22,206 bases of DNA from Treponema sp. (GTDB taxonomy: Bacteria; Spirochaetota; Spirochaetia; Treponematales; Breznakiellaceae): NCBI GenBank assembly GCA_031288815.1, contig JAITQR010000166.1, positions 1 to 22,206 on the forward strand. The letters run 5' to 3'. Made by a program: the position numbers and the translations under genes. Positions within the stretch are counted from its first letter, which is position 1. Each line of letters starts with the position of its first letter. The notes under the pieces are model-generated. The model ran no database searches and was not told the DNA's origin. It saw nothing but the letters and a program-made list of their open reading frames with translations. Below, one piece after another: positions 1 to 6,809 of this stretch.

Positions 1-819
1 GAATTCCTTGTTTTACAGGACAAATTGCTTGAGGAAATCGAGGACAAAAGCTCATACGGGGCGGAAAAAATACTCAGACGGAAGTTGAATGTTTATAGGG
101 AAAACGGGCAGGAGGAAAAGGCCCGGGAACTTGTCCGGAACAATATACAGATTGTATCCTTCCGGAAAGAGCTTGTCGGAAAATACATCGAAGAAAAGAA
201 GTACGGGGAAGCGAAGAAGCTGATCGCCGATGTTAAGGAAGGGGAGGGGGAGGATCGGGGAAACCGCCGCCGGACGGATGGATGGGATAAATTTCTGCTT
301 GACATCGCGCGAAAAGAAAGGGATACGCCGAATATACGGAAAATCGCCTATCGCTTCATTGAAGACTGTTTCCTGGAAGAATATTACCGGATCTATAAAT
401 CAAGCTTCAGCGCCGCCGAATGGCCCAAGGCGGCCAAATCCCTGGTTAAACACTACCGGGGCGGCGACAAATACTTCAGTGATTCCGCGGCGGAGTTTAT
501 GGCGGCGGAGAAAGACGCCGAAGCCCTGTTGCTGTATCTTGAAAAATACCCTTCCGTTTCCAAGGTAAACGAGTATTACCGGATCGTCGCCGGCGAATAT
601 CCCGAGCGGGTCCTTGCCCTGTTCCGTAAGACCCTTGACGCCTACGCGGAACAGCATACGGGGCGTTCTTCCTACGAGGATATTATCCGCTGGTTAAAGA
701 CCATGTCGAACATAAAAGGCGGCGCCGCCCTGGCCGCAGATATGCTTGGTCAGTACAGGATCCGTTACAAAAACCGCCGGGCGATGCGGGAGATGCTGAA
801 CCGCGCATTTCCCGAATAA
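1..819 (+). CDS. C-terminal fragment of a repeat-rich protein, possibly SWIM zinc-finger family
   Basis: The frame is open from base 1, so the gene begins left of the window and about 272 C-terminal residues are visible. The first in-window start-like codon (TTG at 25) has no ribosome binding site and is probably internal. The protein is charged, helical and rich in Lys, Glu and Tyr, with TPR-like helix pairs (for example around YIEEKKYGEAKKLI and LLYLEKYPSVSKVNEYYRIV). The tail, YRIRYKNRRAMREML, resembles the end of SWIM zinc-finger-domain proteins, whose N-terminal SWIM motif would lie outside. No catalytic motif is visible. The gene converges on the dipeptidase gene with only 8 nt between stop codons. 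The family call is from recall of the C-terminal pattern and is tentative; a plain TPR/HEAT-like protein is the alternative. Confidence 0.45.
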   Translation, partial: EFLVLQDKLLEEIEDKSSYGAEKILRRKLNVYRENGQEEKARELVRNNIQIVSFRKELVGKYIEEKKYGEAKKLIADVKEGEGEDRGNRRRTDGWDKFLLDIARKERDTPNIRKIAYRFIEDCFLEEYYRIYKSSFSAAEWPKAAKSLVKHYRGGDKYFSDSAAEFMAAEKDAEALLLYLEKYPSVSKVNEYYRIVAGEYPERVLALFRKTLDAYAEQHTGRSSYEDIIRWLKTMSNIKGGAALAADMLGQYRIRYKNRRAMREMLNRAFPE

Positions 820-827
820 GCGGCCCC

Positions 828-2237
828 TTAAACGTACAGTTTGTCCAGCCGGATCAGATCCACCGCGTAGATTTGCGCCGCCTTCAGGAGATCGTCTATG
901 GCGGCGGCCTCGTCAGCCGCGTGGGCGGAACCGAAGGGCTCAGGCGGAGGGAAGCCCGCCCCGAAGGGGATGGCTCGGGGAAAGAACTTGGCGTGGGTTC
1001 CCCCTCCGCTGGTGGCGGGGGGCTTGAGCCGGTCGCCCAGGAACTCTTTCCCCGTTTCAAATAGAACCTTTACCGGCGGGCTGTCCGGCGGGTCGTAGCG
1101 GGAAGGGCTGGTACGGATATTTTCCGCGCCGAAGCCCTTTTCCTTTCCCAGGGCCTCCAGTTTCGGGATCAGGCTCGCCGGATCGGTACGGATAGCCACC
1201 CGGGAGTCGAAATTCTGGATCAGCTTTTCCCCCTCAAAGCGGATAAGGCCGCCGACGTGGGTGGTTTTCCCCGAGATATCGTCCTCCGAGGCAATGTCCA
1301 GGCCGGCGCCGTAATAGTCGGAAAAAGTCCGGGCGATACATTCCACCGCCTCCCGGGCCCTGCCCTCCAGGAGCTTCGCGCCGGTGACGATCCGGGCCAG
1401 TTTCTGGATGGCGTTTACCGATCCTTCGGGCCGCGCCGCGTGGCGCGCCACTCCCCGGGTCTCCACCTTTACCGCCCCGTCTTCCCCGGATACCGCCGCG
1501 TCCTTCCCCCTCAGGGCCGCCTCCACCCCGGCCAGCTCCGCCTTGAGCACCATAAAGGCGTAATCGGGCACGGCGTTCCTCGCCACGCCCCCGCGGAAGT
1601 CCAGGATTCCCGAGTCCGGGCCGATATCAAAGACCAGATCCGCCGAGAGTCCGCCCTTCTCGCCTATGTTTACCGAAAACCCGCCGTCGGCCACGATGGT
1701 AAAGTCGGGGAGCCTGGTATGGGTCTTGAGGTAGTGTTTCACGTCTTCCATGCCGCTTTCCTCGTTGGCGCCCCAGATAAGCCTGACCGAATGGCTTAAT
1801 CCGGCGTCCAGATCCCTCAGGGCCCGCAGCGCGTAAAGCGCCGCCACCGAAGGCCCCTTGTCGTCCCCCGAACCCCGGCCCACGACGTAACCGTCCACGA
1901 CCTTGGCCTGGTAAGGCTCGTAAGTCCAGCCGTTTCCTTCGGGCACCACGTCAACATGGCTGATAATGCCCAGTTCTTTTTCGGTCCGGCCCTTCAGGAT
2001 AAAACTCAGGCTGTAATATTCGTCGTTCTCGGTTTCAAAGCCGTAGCGCTTTCCCATCTCCAGCCCCCGATGGATTACCGCGGCGGGGCCCGGACCGAAA
2101 GGCTGCCCGGGCGTCGGCGCTTCCCTGACGCTGCGGATATTAACCAGCCCTATCAGATCCGCCACCAGTTCTTCCCGGCGCGCCTCTGTCCAGGCTTCCA
2201 GTTTTTTGATGAATTCCCCGTCCGCTTCCTTTGCCAT
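828..2237 (-). CDS. M20 family Sapep/PepV-type metallodipeptidase
   Basis: A 469-residue cytoplasmic peptidase that should hydrolyse dipeptides with a two-metal (Zn or Mn) centre. Visible motifs in M20 order are SHVDVVPEG (metal His94), GRGSGDDKGP (bridging Asp near 125-126), WGANEESGMED (catalytic and metal Glu159/Glu160), VADGGF (metal Asp184) and, near the C-terminus, GGGTHAKFFPRAIPFG supplying the last metal His. The long insert between the catalytic halves and the total length fit the PepV/Sapep subgroup (about 465-470 residues) rather than shorter M20 enzymes. The ATG at 2237 is preceded by AGGAG at good distance. It follows murE by 9 nt in the same direction, so it probably shares its transcript. 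The family is firm; the exact dipeptide preference cannot be read. Confidence 0.93.
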   Translation of the reverse strand: MAKEADGEFIKKLEAWTEARREELVADLIGLVNIRSVREAPTPGQPFGPGPAAVIHRGLEMGKRYGFETENDEYYSLSFILKGRTEKELGIISHVDVVPEGNGWTYEPYQAKVVDGYVVGRGSGDDKGPSVAALYALRALRDLDAGLSHSVRLIWGANEESGMEDVKHYLKTHTRLPDFTIVADGGFSVNIGEKGGLSADLVFDIGPDSGILDFRGGVARNAVPDYAFMVLKAELAGVEAALRGKDAAVSGEDGAVKVETRGVARHAARPEGSVNAIQKLARIVTGAKLLEGRAREAVECIARTFSDYYGAGLDIASEDDISGKTTHVGGLIRFEGEKLIQNFDSRVAIRTDPASLIPKLEALGKEKGFGAENIRTSPSRYDPPDSPPVKVLFETGKEFLGDRLKPPATSGGGTHAKFFPRAIPFGAGFPPPEPFGSAHAADEAAAIDDLLKAAQIYAVDLIRLDKLYV

Positions 2238-2246
2238 GATACACTC

Positions 2247-3875
2247 CTATACAGGTCCCCGGGCCTCCAGTTCCGCCACGGCTTTTTCTACTTCCTCTAT
2301 CTCGTCGTAGGGCATGACCCGGTCGGCGTAGATGATCGAATTTTCATGGCCCTTCCCCAGGAACAGCGCCAGATCGCCGGGCTTTGCCAGGGAAAGGGCC
2401 TTTCGTATGGCCTCGGGCCGGTGGGGGATAAGAAAAAGGTTCTCCCCCCGCTTCCATTCCGGCCTGCCCTCCTCTTTCCCGGGAGGAATCCCCTCTTCCG
2501 CCGGCGCGAAACAGCCTCCGGCTATTTCCTCAAGAATGTCCGCGGGTTTTTCACCCCGGGGATCCTCGTCGGCAAGAACGATATAGTCCGAATATTTCGC
2601 CGCGACCCTTCCCTGCTCGCTTCTCTTCTGGGTGTCCCGCTCCCCCGCGGAACCGAAGAGGCTGATGATACGCCCCCCGGATTTTTTGAGCCTGAGCCTT
2701 AAGGGGGGGAATATGGCCTCGAAAGAAGAGGGGGTATGGGCGTAATCCACCAGTATTTCTATGCCCAGCCGGTTGGGGACGCCGGTCATGCGGCCCCGTA
2801 CCGGTTTAAGCCGGGGTATTTGGGCGGCCAGGTCCCGGACCGGCAGGGCCAGGAGCTTGGAGACAACCAGCAGGGAGGCTAGTACGTTTCCCGCGTTAAA
2901 ACCGCCGGGAAGCTTGTCCCGGACATCGATAGCCTCGCCGGTTTCCCGGACCAGTACCTCGTACCAGTTCCCGTAAGCGCCGCTTTCGATAGCGTGGACC
3001 GAAAGATCCGCCTCCAGCCCGTTGACGCTGTAAGTCAGGACTTCGCGGATCGTCTCGGCGGCGAACCAGGCGGCGCTGGGATCGTCGGCGTTGACAACGC
3101 CGAAGGAGGCCGGATATTCGCCGGATTCGCCGTGCCGGCCCAGGGCCCGGAAGAGGTTCCCCTTATCGTCCCGGTACTGTTCCCAGGTTCCGTGAAATTC
3201 CAGATGCTCCCGGGTTAGGTTGGTCATGACCGCCACGGTAAAATCCACGTCTCCCAGACGGTTCGTCCGGGGCGAAAGGCCGTGGGAGCTGCTCTCCACC
3301 ACCGCGTATTCCGCGCCGCCTTCCGCCATTTCGTAGAGGAGCCGCTGGACATCGGTAGCCTCCGGGGTAGTCTGATGCTCCGGGTTCGGTAATTCATCCC
3401 CCCCCAGGCTGTACTGGACGGTGGAGAAAAACCCAGCCTTTTTCCCCAAAATCCGCAGGAGCTGCCAGATAAGGTACACGGTGGTACTCTTTCCCTCGGT
3501 GCCGGTTACGCCGATAACCGTCATGCCTTGGGAGGGGTAGCCGTAAAAAGCGGCGGCTATGGGGGACATGGCGAAACGGGAATCCTTTACCCTGAGGAAA
3601 ACGGTTCCCCTTTTAAAATCCCCCGGCCTTAGCTCGTCCTGGTGAACCACCACGGAAGCCCCGTTTTCCAGCGCCTGTCCGATGTATGTATGCCCGTCCG
3701 TATGGAGGCCCTTCAGGGCGAAGTAGAGGTTTCCCGGCTTTACCTTTCGGGAATCGTAGGCCAGCCCGGTAACCAGGGGGTCTCCCGGCAGCGAAAAAGA
3801 CGCGGTCTTATCCGGGCGGTAAGCCGACCGGGCCGCGGTAAGGGAGGTAAAAAAACCCGAAAGACGCCGCTCCAT
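2247..3875 (-). CDS. murE: UDP-N-acetylmuramoyl-tripeptide synthetase (Mur ligase)
   Basis: A 542-residue Mur ligase that adds the third (diamino) amino acid to UDP-MurNAc-L-Ala-D-Glu in peptidoglycan synthesis, using ATP in the cytoplasm. Seen: N-terminal UDP-sugar domain with DSRKVKPGNLYFALKG (41-56), ATP loop GVTGTEGKSTT (122-132), ESSSHGL (194-200), the YRDDKGNLF segment whose Lys238 matches the usually carbamylated lysine, and the C-terminal-domain motif DEDPRGE (436-442), which sits where DNPR is found in diaminopimelate-adding enzymes. A loop rich in Pro, Gly and Glu near 460-475 lengthens the protein beyond the usual 490-500 residues. The ATG follows the AMMECR1-gene stop directly (TAAATG), so the two genes are translationally coupled. 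Treponemes are known to use ornithine here; the substrate cannot be decided from the motif. Confidence 0.93.
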   Translation of the reverse strand: MERRLSGFFTSLTAARSAYRPDKTASFSLPGDPLVTGLAYDSRKVKPGNLYFALKGLHTDGHTYIGQALENGASVVVHQDELRPGDFKRGTVFLRVKDSRFAMSPIAAAFYGYPSQGMTVIGVTGTEGKSTTVYLIWQLLRILGKKAGFFSTVQYSLGGDELPNPEHQTTPEATDVQRLLYEMAEGGAEYAVVESSSHGLSPRTNRLGDVDFTVAVMTNLTREHLEFHGTWEQYRDDKGNLFRALGRHGESGEYPASFGVVNADDPSAAWFAAETIREVLTYSVNGLEADLSVHAIESGAYGNWYEVLVRETGEAIDVRDKLPGGFNAGNVLASLLVVSKLLALPVRDLAAQIPRLKPVRGRMTGVPNRLGIEILVDYAHTPSSFEAIFPPLRLRLKKSGGRIISLFGSAGERDTQKRSEQGRVAAKYSDYIVLADEDPRGEKPADILEEIAGGCFAPAEEGIPPGKEEGRPEWKRGENLFLIPHRPEAIRKALSLAKPGDLALFLGKGHENSIIYADRVMPYDEIEEVEKAVAELEARGPV

Positions 3876-4478
3876 TTAGCCGTCTTCCCCGAATACCACC
3901 GCGGTAAAGGTGGAGAGCTGGGCTCCCGGTTCCCCGTATGAACCGGCGGGCAGGCCCGCCTTAACGCAGATGTAGTCCAGGTATTGATCCAGATCCCAGC
4001 CCTGTTCCACCGGTACCTGGGGGAGCAGCACCCCGGCCCGGCCCCGGTGGACAAGGTAGAGCCCGTGGACGCCTACCTTTACCTCCCGGGGATCGGGGCA
4101 GGGGCTCATGGGGGAAAGGGCGGAGATCTCGAGGGAGCAGCGGGGAAATTCTTCCGGGGAAAGGGGAGGGAAGCGGGGGTCTCCGAAGGCCGCCTCCACC
4201 GCCATGTTCCGCACGGTCTTCTCCAGGGGCCAGGCGGCGGTCATCCTGCCGATACAGCCCCGCAGGGCCGGTTTGTCATTCCGTCCCGCTCCCTTGATGT
4301 GGAGGGTAACGAAGGCCCCGCAGGGCTTGGCCAGGGCGGAATTTCCCCCCGCCGTCAATCGTTCCAGGGCGGGACTACGACTGTAGACAGGCTGGCGGCC
4401 CTCAAGCTTCGCCGCGATGCTCTCCCGCGCGTCCGCGAGCAGGGCCTGTCGTTCCTCACCGGTAATGACGAATTCCAT
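3876..4478 (-). CDS. AMMECR1-domain protein (AmmeMemoRadiSam system protein A type)
   Basis: A 200-residue protein of the AMMECR1 family. The diagnostic LRGCIG motif is at about residues 92-97, followed by the conserved VRNMAVEAAFGDPRFPPLS stretch and the C-terminal GRAGVLLPQVPVEQGWD segment. The family is found with a MEMO-like protein and a radical SAM enzyme in the AmmeMemoRadiSam cluster and its biochemical role is not settled; those partners are not in this window. The gene is first in a run with murE and the dipeptidase. The ATG at 4478 has a TATACT box at 4485-4490, only 6 nt upstream, and GGAG at only 2 nt spacing, so the mRNA may be leaderless or nearly so. Confidence 0.88.
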   Translation of the reverse strand: MEFVITGEERQALLADARESIAAKLEGRQPVYSRSPALERLTAGGNSALAKPCGAFVTLHIKGAGRNDKPALRGCIGRMTAAWPLEKTVRNMAVEAAFGDPRFPPLSPEEFPRCSLEISALSPMSPCPDPREVKVGVHGLYLVHRGRAGVLLPQVPVEQGWDLDQYLDYICVKAGLPAGSYGEPGAQLSTFTAVVFGEDG

Positions 4479-4484
4479 GGCTCC

Positions 4485-4490
4485 AGTATA
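4485..4490 (-). promoter_or_regulatory. TATACT -10 box of the AMMECR1-murE-dipeptidase run
   Basis: The minus strand reads TATACTGGAGCCATG, placing a consensus-like -10 hexamer 6 nt before the AMMECR1 start codon. Transcription would begin at or next to the ATG. I see no clear -35 at 17 bp. Confidence 0.45.
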
Positions 4491-4527
4491 GGCCCAAGGG
4501 CCCTTGTTAAGAAAGCCTTAAACAACC

Positions 4528-4543
4528 GAAGCTGTTTCAAAAC
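4528..4543 (+). repeat. Copy of the GCTGTYYCAAAAC dispersed repeat (single arm)
   Basis: GAAGCTGTTTCAAAAC matches the core shared with copies at 5871, 12912, 20664 and 20776. This copy has no matching right arm. It lies between the divergent AMMECR1 and pRiA4b-like genes and overlaps the -35 position of the latter. Confidence 0.4.
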
Positions 4544-4556
4544 CCGGCTGTCGTGG

Positions 4557-4562
4557 TATACT
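4557..4562 (+). promoter_or_regulatory. TATACT -10 box of the pRiA4b ORF-3-like gene
   Basis: The plus strand reads TATACTGGCGCCTATG. The -10 hexamer ends 7 nt before the ATG, which predicts a leaderless message. A weak -35 candidate (GTTTCA, 4534-4539) sits 17 bp upstream inside the dispersed-repeat copy. Confidence 0.45.
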
Positions 4563-4569
4563 GGCGCCT

Positions 4570-5166
4570 ATGAGCAAGAAAACCAAATCCAATCATCCCC
4601 AACTGGCCTATGTGCTGCGGGTAAGCATTAAAGAAAGCAGGCCGTCAATCTGGCGGAAGCTGAGTGTGCCGGCGGGCTGTACGCTGGGGGATCTTCACAC
4701 GATTCTCCAGATTGCCTTTGACTGGGATAACGCTCACCTGCATGTCTTTACCGTCAATTCGGCGCGGTACGGAGTGATGGATGCGGATTTCGATTACTGG
4801 GACGACATGACCGATGAAGATAGTGTTTGTCTTTACGATCTGAAACTGCAGCCGAAACAGAAATTCAGCTACCTCTATGATTTTGGCGATTCCTGGGAGC
4901 ATGAGATTAGCGTGTCCAAAATCATCCCCCCCGGCGAGGAAAAGTGGGATTTGACGCGGCCCCGCTGTCTTGGAGGGCGGCGGGCGGCCCCGCCGGAGGA
5001 TTCGGGGGGCGTTTGGGGTTATGAGTCCATGCTGGAAACAGTAAAAGACCCAAACCACGAGGAATACAACTATATCAATGAATGGCTCGGGGAATTTGAT
5101 CCTGACTATATCAGCGTGGAAGAAATAAACGCCTGTCTGGAACAGGCCTTTAAGTCCGGGCGCTAA
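4570..5166 (+). CDS. Plasmid pRiA4b ORF-3-like protein
   Basis: A 198-residue protein of the pRiA4b ORF-3 family (PF07929-type). Seen: the N-terminal YVLRVSIKESRPSIWRKLSV strand, the TLGDLHTILQIAFDWDNAHLH helix that defines the family, the YDFGDSWEHEI motif and a C-terminal acidic helix. The family is widespread, often beside mobile genes, and has no established function. No Shine-Dalgarno precedes the ATG; a TATACT box only 7 nt upstream suggests leaderless expression. It is divergent from the AMMECR1 gene and convergent with the minus-strand flavoprotein gene. No transposase is visible nearby. Confidence 0.88.
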   Translation: MSKKTKSNHPQLAYVLRVSIKESRPSIWRKLSVPAGCTLGDLHTILQIAFDWDNAHLHVFTVNSARYGVMDADFDYWDDMTDEDSVCLYDLKLQPKQKFSYLYDFGDSWEHEISVSKIIPPGEEKWDLTRPRCLGGRRAAPPEDSGGVWGYESMLETVKDPNHEEYNYINEWLGEFDPDYISVEEINACLEQAFKSGR

Positions 5167-5294
5167 AGGACCGTAAAAAGCGTCCGCCGGGGAATACCCG
5201 GGAGGCGCCGCGGGCCGGCTTCCCCGGTGAATTGCTCCGGCGGGAAACGGGCCGCCGCGGGCCGCGGAAATTCGGCGCCGGCGGCGCGGATTTA
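5167..5294. other. GC-rich spacer between convergent genes
   Basis: This 128-nt stretch between two convergent genes is very GC-rich and holds short repeats of GCCGCGGGCC and self-complementary GGCGCC/CCGGCGG blocks. It may form a bidirectional stem structure, but I see no U-tract and no reading frame with recognisable content. Confidence 0.3.
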
Positions 5295-5849
5295 CTAAAC
5301 CGCCCGGCCGAGTTCTCCGGCTCGCGCCAGGGCTTCGCTCTTTAAAATATCCGTTTTTTTATTCATCCCTTTTGCCGCGATGACGCCGCGATCTTTCCAC
5401 TCCATATAATCAGCTATGTCTTTGTACGAGAGCGCCGCGTGACTATATGTCGCGTCTTCGGTGTCGCCCAGGCTTAAGAGCAAGATGCTTTCTTTAACGG
5501 CGATACGCTTTTTCCCTTCGGTTTTAGAGTACGGGTAGAAGCGATCGATTACCGCTTTTATCTGGGAACTGAAGCCCCAAAAATAAATGGGGCTTGCCAA
5601 TACAAGGACGGCGCATTTCTCGATCAGCGGGACAAGTTCAAAGAAATCATCTTTTACCACACAGGGTTTAATCGTGGAAGCCCAGCACATATCGCAGCCT
5701 CTGCATCCCTGGACGTTTTTGTAAGCCGACTCAAACTTATACGTCCCGTGACCCGCCTCTTGGGCGCCTTTGATAAAGGCGTCGGCCAGCCGATCGCTGT
5801 TCCCCCCGCGGCGGGGGCTTCCGGTTATAACGAGTATCTCTTTCGGCAT
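5295..5849 (-). CDS. Iron-sulfur flavoprotein / NADPH-dependent FMN reductase family
   Basis: A 184-residue flavodoxin-fold protein. Seen: VITGSPRRGGNSDRLADAF (FMN phosphate loop, 8-26), a four-cysteine cluster at C49, C52, C55 and C63 (CxxCxxC plus one), and ASPIYFWGFSSQIKAVIDRF (about 85-104), all typical of Isf-type iron-sulfur flavoproteins that carry FMN and often a 4Fe-4S cluster and move electrons. AGGAGG lies 8 nt before the ATG. It is the last gene after the NifH-like gene on the same strand, with 77 nt between them that contain a perfect 11-bp inverted repeat but no U-tract. That makes it a candidate electron carrier for the nitrogenase-like enzyme; this partnership is inferred only from position. 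Confidence 0.85.
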   Translation of the reverse strand: MPKEILVITGSPRRGGNSDRLADAFIKGAQEAGHGTYKFESAYKNVQGCRGCDMCWASTIKPCVVKDDFFELVPLIEKCAVLVLASPIYFWGFSSQIKAVIDRFYPYSKTEGKKRIAVKESILLLSLGDTEDATYSHAALSYKDIADYMEWKDRGVIAAKGMNKKTDILKSEALARAGELGRAV

Positions 5850-5870
5850 GGGCTCTTCCTCCTTTCACCC

Positions 5871-5908
5871 GAGGCTGTTCCAAAACCAACCGGGTTTTGG
5901 AACAAGCT
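5871..5908. repeat. Inverted repeat after the nifH-like gene (dispersed-repeat copy)
   Basis: GTTCCAAAACC (5877-5887) and GGTTTTGGAAC (5893-5903) form a perfect 11-bp stem with a 5-nt loop, flanked by partly matching GAGGCT and AAGCTC. It sits between the nifH-like stop and the flavoprotein RBS. Without a U-tract it is more likely a processing or pausing hairpin than a full terminator. The left arm is a copy of the GCTGTYYCAAAAC core. Confidence 0.6.
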
Positions 5909-5926
5909 CACCTCATTACACCATAT

Positions 5927-6808
5927 TTACAGATTTGTCGCCAGTTCCGGACCTACCTCGCCGGTTTCAAGAGCCAGGAGGCACTTCCCCCAATACTCGG
6001 CCCAGTCCCGGAGTTCCTGAACTCCCAGGGGCGCCGGGGTTTTTGAATGGGTATGGTCCGCGATCTTCCGGGCCAGGGAGAGATAGACTTTCGCCTGGGC
6101 CGAATCGGGGGCGGCCTCTATTGTCGTTTTTCCCTGGAGTTCGCACTGGGTAACGGTTACGGACCTCGGAATGTACTCCATCACCTTTGTCTGCGTTTTA
6201 GCCGCGAAATCGTCGATGATCTCCTTGGCGTAGGGCAGGTTTATCGAATTGGCGATGACTCCGCCCAACAGCGCCCCGCCCGATTTGGAGTACTTTGTGA
6301 TTCCCTTAAAAAGATTGTTTGAGGCGTAAATCGACATAAAATCCGAGGATGAAACAGTGAAAACATGCTGGGCTATTCCTTCACGGATTGGGACGGCGAA
6401 ACCGCCGCAGACCACGTCGCCAAGAACATCGTAGATCACGAAGTCCAGATCCAGCTCCTCAAAGACCCTCTGCTGTTTGAAAAGTTCTATGGCCGTAAAA
6501 ATACCGCGGCCGGCGCAGCCCACGCCGGGCTGAGGCCCGCCCGACTCGACGCAGTAAACCCCATTGTAGCCTTCGTAGATTACATCCCTGGCGTTTACGG
6601 CGCCCTTTTCCCGGAGCGTGTCGAGAACCGTAGGCACATAGATGCCCTTGCGCAGGGGGTTGGTGGAATCGTTTTTGGGATCGCAGCCGAACTGCATCAC
6701 CTTGTAGCCGAGTTCTGTCAGGGCGGCGCTGAGGTTCGATGTGGTCGTCGATTTCCCTATGCCGCCCTTGCCGTAGATCGCGATTTGCTTTGCCTTTATT
6801 GCCGCCAT
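5927..6808 (-). CDS. NifH-like Fe protein (group IV-type nitrogenase-like reductase)
   Basis: A 293-residue homodimeric ATPase expected to carry one 4Fe-4S cluster between subunits and feed electrons to the D/K-like partner. Seen: P-loop [11 protein letters not shown] (12-22), GCDPKNDST (41-49), cluster ligands C98 in GVGCAGRG and C134 in [11 protein letters not shown], and Arg101, the residue that is ADP-ribosylated in some NifH proteins. The switch II segment is very close to true NifH, closer than in BchL/ChlL. The ATG lies 1 nt after the NifD-like stop and has only a weak RBS, so it is translationally coupled. True nifH is possible by sequence alone, but the partner subunits argue for a nitrogenase-like system. 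Confidence 0.88.
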   Translation of the reverse strand: MAAIKAKQIAIYGKGGIGKSTTTSNLSAALTELGYKVMQFGCDPKNDSTNPLRKGIYVPTVLDTLREKGAVNARDVIYEGYNGVYCVESGGPQPGVGCAGRGIFTAIELFKQQRVFEELDLDFVIYDVLGDVVCGGFAVPIREGIAQHVFTVSSSDFMSIYASNNLFKGITKYSKSGGALLGGVIANSINLPYAKEIIDDFAAKTQTKVMEYIPRSVTVTQCELQGKTTIEAAPDSAQAKVYLSLARKIADHTHSKTPAPLGVQELRDWAEYWGKCLLALETGEVGPELATNL

Positions 6809-6809
6809 T

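Noticed and set aside
4570..5166. Evidence for a mobile element or plasmid integration around the pRiA4b ORF-3-like gene
   Set aside because: No transposase, integrase, terminal repeats or target duplication are visible; the family name alone is not evidence.
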